Shown: positions 6,324-9,770 of the stretch, piece by piece
Layout: each line of letters begins with the position of its first letter
How positions within the stretch are numbered: position 1 is the stretch's first letter
Assembly (NCBI GenBank): GCA_012515455.1
Contig: JAAYYJ010000386.1
Location: forward strand, 1 to 9,770
From: Oligosphaeraceae bacterium
Lineage (GTDB): Bacteria; Verrucomicrobiota; Lentisphaeria; Oligosphaerales; Oligosphaeraceae
Length of the DNA stretch: 9,770 bases
Direction: 5' to 3'
The notes under the pieces: generated by a model
Database searches by the model: none
What the model was told of the DNA's origin: nothing
Seen by the model: only the letters and a program-made list of their open reading frames with translations
Translations under genes and position numbers: made by a program

Positions 6324-7178
6324 TCAGGCCAACAGATGCCATCTTTCGGCCGCTTCCGGCAAGCTCATCTCCGGGGGACTGCTCAATATTGAAAAATGGC
6401 GCTGCAGTTCCCCGGGGGAATGAGCAGCCACCAGCGCCTGTCCGGCCCAATGCAGCAGGTCCAGGTCGTTATGGTCATTGCCCAAGGCATAAGTATCCAC
6501 CGCCCGGCCCTGACTGGCGGCAAGCTGTCCGGCCAGCCAGGCTGCGCCAGAGGATTTATTGACCCCCGGCGCGAAGATTTCCATCCAGATGCTGGTATGA
6601 TCCAGGGGTGAAGTAGAGCGGATCACCGAGAAATCCTGCAAGAGTGCGGCGGTATCCAGGAAAAGCTGCTCATCCGGCGGCAGGACCGCCAGCAGCTGAC
6701 TGGCTGGGGACTGCCAGAAGCAGGGCTCCGGCAGCTGCCGGCAGCTGCCGCGGTAAATTTCCACCCGGCGGAAGAAATCGGTAGGGCAGTTTTCCGGTTG
6801 CGAGAAATGGCGATATTGGAAAATGTGATTGTCGGGCAAAATATCCTGGACCATGACATCGATTTTACGTTCCAGGAGCACCTGCAGCGCGGTTGCCACC
6901 TGGGCCGCCGATAATTCCTGCCGCCGGATTATGCTTTGCCCTTCCCAGCGCAGGATGCCTGCACCTGTGGAGAAGATAGCATAATCCAGCGGTGTGTCCG
7001 GGCTCAGCACCTTGTGCAAAGACTGCCGGTTTCGCCCGCTGGCCGCGGCCAGGACAACCCCCGCCCCGTGCAATGCCTGCAGGGTCTGCAGGTTCGCAGG
7101 CGAAAGCGGTTGCCCCCCGGCCAGCACCGTGCCATCCAGGTCGAAACAGAGCAGTTTCAGATTTTGAGCAGCGGGCAA
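6324..7178 (-). CDS. HAD phosphatase, Cof type (IIB cap)
   Basis: Cytoplasmic haloacid-dehalogenase-superfamily hydrolase; relatives mostly remove phosphate from sugar phosphates or other small metabolites. All four motifs are present in 284 residues: CFDLDGT (nucleophile D13, acid D15), AAASGR (S47), K208 in GVNKSSG, and GNDHND (D235, D238). The roughly 100-residue insertion between motifs II and III is the Cof-type C2 cap that decides substrate. The start is TTG at 7178: AAGGAGG (7190-7184) lies 5 nt upstream, a near-perfect ribosome site that fixes the choice. It follows the DUF5107 gene by 35 bp on the same strand, suggesting an operon, and converges on folE with only 18 bp between them. 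The substrate cannot be read from the sequence; a sugar phosphate is the natural guess from context. Confidence 0.9.
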   Translation of the reverse strand: MPAAQNLKLLCFDLDGTVLAGGQPLSPANLQTLQALHGAGVVLAAASGRNRQSLHKVLSPDTPLDYAIFSTGAGILRWEGQSIIRRQELSAAQVATALQVLLERKIDVMVQDILPDNHIFQYRHFSQPENCPTDFFRRVEIYRGSCRQLPEPCFWQSPASQLLAVLPPDEQLFLDTAALLQDFSVIRSTSPLDHTSIWMEIFAPGVNKSSGAAWLAGQLAASQGRAVDTYALGNDHNDLDLLHWAGQALVAAHSPGELQRHFSILSSPPEMSLPEAAERWHLLA

Positions 7179-7183
7179 CCTAT

Positions 7184-7190
7184 CCTCCTT
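7184..7190 (-). promoter_or_regulatory. Strong Shine-Dalgarno for TTG-started HAD gene
   Basis: AAGGAGG on the minus strand, 5 nt before the TTG codon at 7178-7176. It decides the start of the HAD phosphatase and is the strongest ribosome site in the window; it may offset the weak start codon. Confidence 0.8.
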
Positions 7191-7213
7191 CCAGGCAGTG
7201 AGACCGGCAATCT

Positions 7214-9208
7214 TTACTGGCTGCGGCGTTGGTTCATCCGGAAATCAAGAACCGGCGGGACCGGCACTGCCGCCGGGTCCAGAATGCGGTCAGCACGCCG
7301 GGCCTTTTCGCATTGGATATAGACATAAAGTTCTGACAACGAGCATTCGCCCTCGCGCAAGTCAGGAATCTGCAGACCGCCATCCTGGAGAAGAATGCGC
7401 TCGGCCTCAGCCAGAGAGCCCAGGTTCGCCAGGGCGTAAGCGTGCAGGAACTGCAGCATTGGCACCCGGTGGAGGCTGGGGGGGAGCAAAGCGTAACAGC
7501 GTTCCAGGCCTAGGCAGTCGTTGTTTTCCTTGAAGGTCTTCAAGGTCTCTTTGGCCAAGGAGGAATCACCCGGGCGCAGCCGCAAAGCCTGTTCAAGACA
7601 CGCGGTCGCCCCCGGCAGGTCGCCCAGACAGCGCCGGACATTGCCCAAGGCATACAGGCACCAGGGATTATGCTGCAGGCGCAAGGATGCTGCAAAACAT
7701 TGTTCTGCCCGTTCGAAATCCTGGCGGGAAAAATAGTTCAGTCCCAGCTGAAAGACAGCATACCAGTTCCCGGCTTCAGCTCCTTTGACCGCTTTCTGCA
7801 GCAGCTCGAACCACTCTTCCTGGACCAGATACGAGTGGGGGACGGCGCCGGCGTCCAAGGTCGGGAAGCGCCCCGTCTGCTGCAATTGCAACCAAGGCTC
7901 CTGCTGCTCGCCTGTACTGCCGAAATCGAGATGCGGCACGGGATTGCTGTTCCGCAGCGACAAGTCGAGCGCCCCCCAGCCGGAGCCCGGGAACAGCATG
8001 GTGCCCTTTTTCAGGGCGATGTCAGTCCGGGTGCGCTGCAGGGTGGCATCGAGATTCTGCCGGGGCAGTTTCTGTTCCAAGGCACTGGCCACTGCGGAAA
8101 CTGCGTCTGGCCACTGGCCGTGCAGCTGCTCGGGGGGGACCTGCAAGGCCCCGTAGGCCTCGAGCCATTCCCAGGCGGTCTTAGGGGGCATGGGCAGGCA
8201 TTCCATCTGGGTTTTGGCCAACCCGGCCTGTATTTCCAGGTAATCCGCGCCCTCGGGGCTGGTCAGGAAGCGCTGCCAGCGTTCGCCGCCGGGGCCATGG
8301 CCCCAGACAAAGAGCTTGCGCCCCTGCAGGCGGTCGGTGGAGGTATGCACCAGTCCGTAGCCCTCGGCATACAGCGCGGCTTCGAATTTCCGCTCACCTG
8401 CTGCGATATTGAAGAACTGATCTTTGGCAGTCGGATAATTCTCCGGATAGGTGCAGTCGAATTCACCGCTGGTCAGCGGCAGCGGCAGTTTCCGCAGGGA
8501 GTGCTGCAGTTCACTGATATAAGTATTGGAGAAGGTGTTTGTGGCCGGCACCACGACGCGCATGCCTTTCTCCTGTTCGACCGCGATATTGGACCACCAG
8601 TACATGGGCTCCACCCGGTCATTGGGATTGTACAGGCGCATTCTGGCATACAGGAACTGCGACTGCGCCGGCAGGAAGAAATCCATCTGGTAATACACCG
8701 CACGCTTGCGGCAGAACTCATAGAAGCGCAGCACCGGGGTGCCGTCCTCATCCTGGGTCCGGGCGGTGAAAAGACTGCGGCAGGTGTAGGCGTCGTGGCC
8801 GCGGCTGCCGATATTCCATTCCACCCCGCCGGCCGGCCAGGCGCAGCAGATAGCGAGGTTCCCGGGCTTGAAGACCGGGTTCGCGTGCACCAGATTGCGC
8901 CCCGCGATTTTATCATACAGCGACCAGAGTCTGCCGCCCACCTGGGGCAGAAAGACCGCTTTGAGGAAATCATTCTCCAGGGTCACGCAATCGAACTGCA
9001 GTTCGGTGCTTGGGCCGTCAAAATCATCCAGCATCCGGTGCGGCAGGGCAGTAAGTTCCAGGCCGTAACCGATGAACAGACCGTCATCCTCAGACAAGTC
9101 AGTACGGATATTTTTGCTCAGAGTGCAGCGCAACGGCGGCATTGCACTCTCCGGACCGATTTTCAATCCCGGCAGGGATAATTTGCCAACCCGCAAGTCA
9201 GTTCCCAT
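7214..9208 (-). CDS. DUF5107 domain protein with C-terminal TPRs
   Basis: A 664-residue protein of a poorly characterised family. About residues 45-345 look like DUF5107, a beta-sandwich related to galactose mutarotase and sugar-binding folds: TLENDFLKAVFLPQVGGRLWSL, GGVEWNIGSRGHDAY, MYWWSNIAV, FVWGHGPGGERWQRF and YLEIQAGLAKTQ are the recognisable blocks. About 480-550 holds at least two TPR helices pairs (GNWYAVFQLGLNYF..., LYALGNVRRCLGD...), so a partner-binding role is possible. I see no signal peptide or membrane segment, so it is probably cytoplasmic. The ATG at 9208 has only a weak AGAG upstream. On the same strand lie a partial, probably carbohydrate-active gene 139 bp upstream and the HAD phosphatase 35 bp downstream. 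Binding or hydrolysis of a glycan or oligosaccharide is the likely theme; no catalytic residue can be assigned. Confidence 0.8.
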   Translation of the reverse strand: MGTDLRVGKLSLPGLKIGPESAMPPLRCTLSKNIRTDLSEDDGLFIGYGLELTALPHRMLDDFDGPSTELQFDCVTLENDFLKAVFLPQVGGRLWSLYDKIAGRNLVHANPVFKPGNLAICCAWPAGGVEWNIGSRGHDAYTCRSLFTARTQDEDGTPVLRFYEFCRKRAVYYQMDFFLPAQSQFLYARMRLYNPNDRVEPMYWWSNIAVEQEKGMRVVVPATNTFSNTYISELQHSLRKLPLPLTSGEFDCTYPENYPTAKDQFFNIAAGERKFEAALYAEGYGLVHTSTDRLQGRKLFVWGHGPGGERWQRFLTSPEGADYLEIQAGLAKTQMECLPMPPKTAWEWLEAYGALQVPPEQLHGQWPDAVSAVASALEQKLPRQNLDATLQRTRTDIALKKGTMLFPGSGWGALDLSLRNSNPVPHLDFGSTGEQQEPWLQLQQTGRFPTLDAGAVPHSYLVQEEWFELLQKAVKGAEAGNWYAVFQLGLNYFSRQDFERAEQCFAASLRLQHNPWCLYALGNVRRCLGDLPGATACLEQALRLRPGDSSLAKETLKTFKENNDCLGLERCYALLPPSLHRVPMLQFLHAYALANLGSLAEAERILLQDGGLQIPDLREGECSLSELYVYIQCEKARRADRILDPAAVPVPPVLDFRMNQRRSQ

Positions 9209-9347
9209 GTTTTTCTCTGTTAATCAGGGTGTTATGCATTCAATTCGCCCGGCGGCACCGCCGGCCAGGCAGACCATCGCGCAGGACCGCCCCCGGGGCG
9301 CCCCCACGCCACCTCGGCACACCGGGGCAAAAATATCTCGGTCGCGC
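9209..9347. other. GC-rich spacer with palindromes
   Basis: 139 bp between the partial gene and the DUF5107 gene. It contains CCGGCGG-CA-CCGCCGG (9249-9264) and CGCCCC-C-GGGGCG (9288-9300), both near-perfect palindromes. Neither is followed by a T-run on the minus strand, so they are not standard terminators. I see no convincing promoter for the DUF5107 gene; the 40 bp next to its start are AT-rich. Confidence 0.5.
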
Positions 9348-9770
9348 CTACAGTTTGATGACTCTGGTCTGCAATTCCAGCGGCTTCAGGGTGATCTTCC
9401 CCTCCAGAGAGTGCTGGGGAATAGCGTTGTCCGGCAATTTCCGGGCCGCGACCTGCCAGTCGGTGCTCACGGTTTCGGAACTGAGGTTGGCGAACACCGC
9501 CAGAGCCTGCTGTTCATTCCAGTACAGCGCCATACCGACATTCTCATCCCCGGTCTGGCACTTGCCTTCGCCGGGAGCAGTATGGCGGCGGTACTGACTG
9601 AGGGTCTGCATCCAGGGCTCGCGGTAGAAATCCAGGAACTGCGTTTCCTTGGCACTGACGGTGGCATGGTGCAGCAGGGCACAAAGCAGCAGCCGGCGGT
9701 TGTTGTCCGGATTGGCCACTGTGCCCAGCATGTTGCAGATCTGCCGCGGGGCGTTGTTGACGAAATGCAC
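9348..9770 (-). CDS. C-terminal part of a probable carbohydrate-active protein
   Basis: The frame is open to the right edge, so the true start lies outside the window and only the last 140 codons are seen. The visible part has a helical stretch (NNRRLLLCALLHH..., FYREPWMQTLSQYRRHT) and then a beta-rich tail (NVGMALYWNEQQALAVFANLSS, ending KPLELQTRVIKL). A tail with 'aNlS' strands and a terminal 'L-E-x-x-x-x-V-I' strand is common at the ends of glycoside hydrolases, including amylase-like and DUF6067/GH123-like proteins. I cannot name the family. It is followed on the same strand by the DUF5107 gene, which supports a glycan theme. Confidence 0.55.
   Translation of the reverse strand: MHFVNNAPRQICNMLGTVANPDNNRRLLLCALLHHATVSAKETQFLDFYREPWMQTLSQYRRHTAPGEGKCQTGDENVGMALYWNEQQALAVFANLSSETVSTDWQVAARKLPDNAIPQHSLEGKITLKPLELQTRVIKL

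Noticed and set aside
7670..9181. Plus-strand open frame of 503 codons opposite the DUF5107 gene
   Set aside because: Antisense shadow. The minus-strand protein has recognisable DUF5107 and TPR blocks, while the plus-strand translation is low-complexity with no motif.

Overview
The window reads as ordinary, fairly GC-rich bacterial chromosome, dense in genes, with AT-rich promoter patches and a few strongly GC-rich intergenic blocks. It holds eight protein-coding genes, one of them cut by the right edge. I see no tRNA or rRNA gene, CRISPR array, insertion sequence, phage gene or known riboswitch. The lineage cannot be fixed by eye. Housekeeping genes scattered out of their usual operons, together with a DUF5107-TPR protein beside a probable carbohydrate-active gene, would suit a PVC-type bacterium (for example Lentisphaerota). 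That is a weak inference.

Left part (1-4043, all minus strand; transcription order murF, hisB, thrS). murF makes the peptidoglycan pentapeptide precursor, hisB catalyses a step of histidine synthesis, and thrS charges tRNA-Thr. Each belongs to a classic operon elsewhere (division/cell-wall cluster, his operon, infC-rpmI-rplT cluster) but stands here without its usual partners. murF has a clear sigma70-type promoter. hisB is separated from it by about 180 bp with hairpins and a candidate promoter carrying a palindrome. thrS follows hisB by 72 bp and encodes a ThrRS without the N-terminal TGS domain.

Middle (4044-6305). A 400-bp divergent intergenic region carries the murF promoter and a GC-rich block ending in a terminator-like hairpin plus T-run. 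It precedes a plus-strand pair: a fold-type I PLP aminotransferase of unknown substrate, then folE (GTP cyclohydrolase I) 2 bp downstream. The tight spacing suggests one mRNA.

Right part (6324-9770, minus strand; transcription order partial gene, DUF5107-TPR protein, HAD phosphatase). The first gene, entering from the right edge, ends in a beta-rich tail of the kind seen at the ends of glycoside hydrolases. Next come a DUF5107/TPR protein with a mutarotase-like beta-sandwich and a Cof-type HAD phosphatase with a TTG start. This looks like the end of a carbohydrate-related gene group converging on folE.

No clear new system is visible. The points most worth checking are the operator-like palindrome in the hisB promoter, the possible leader/attenuator before the aminotransferase-folE pair, the unknown role of that aminotransferase, and the DUF5107 locus.
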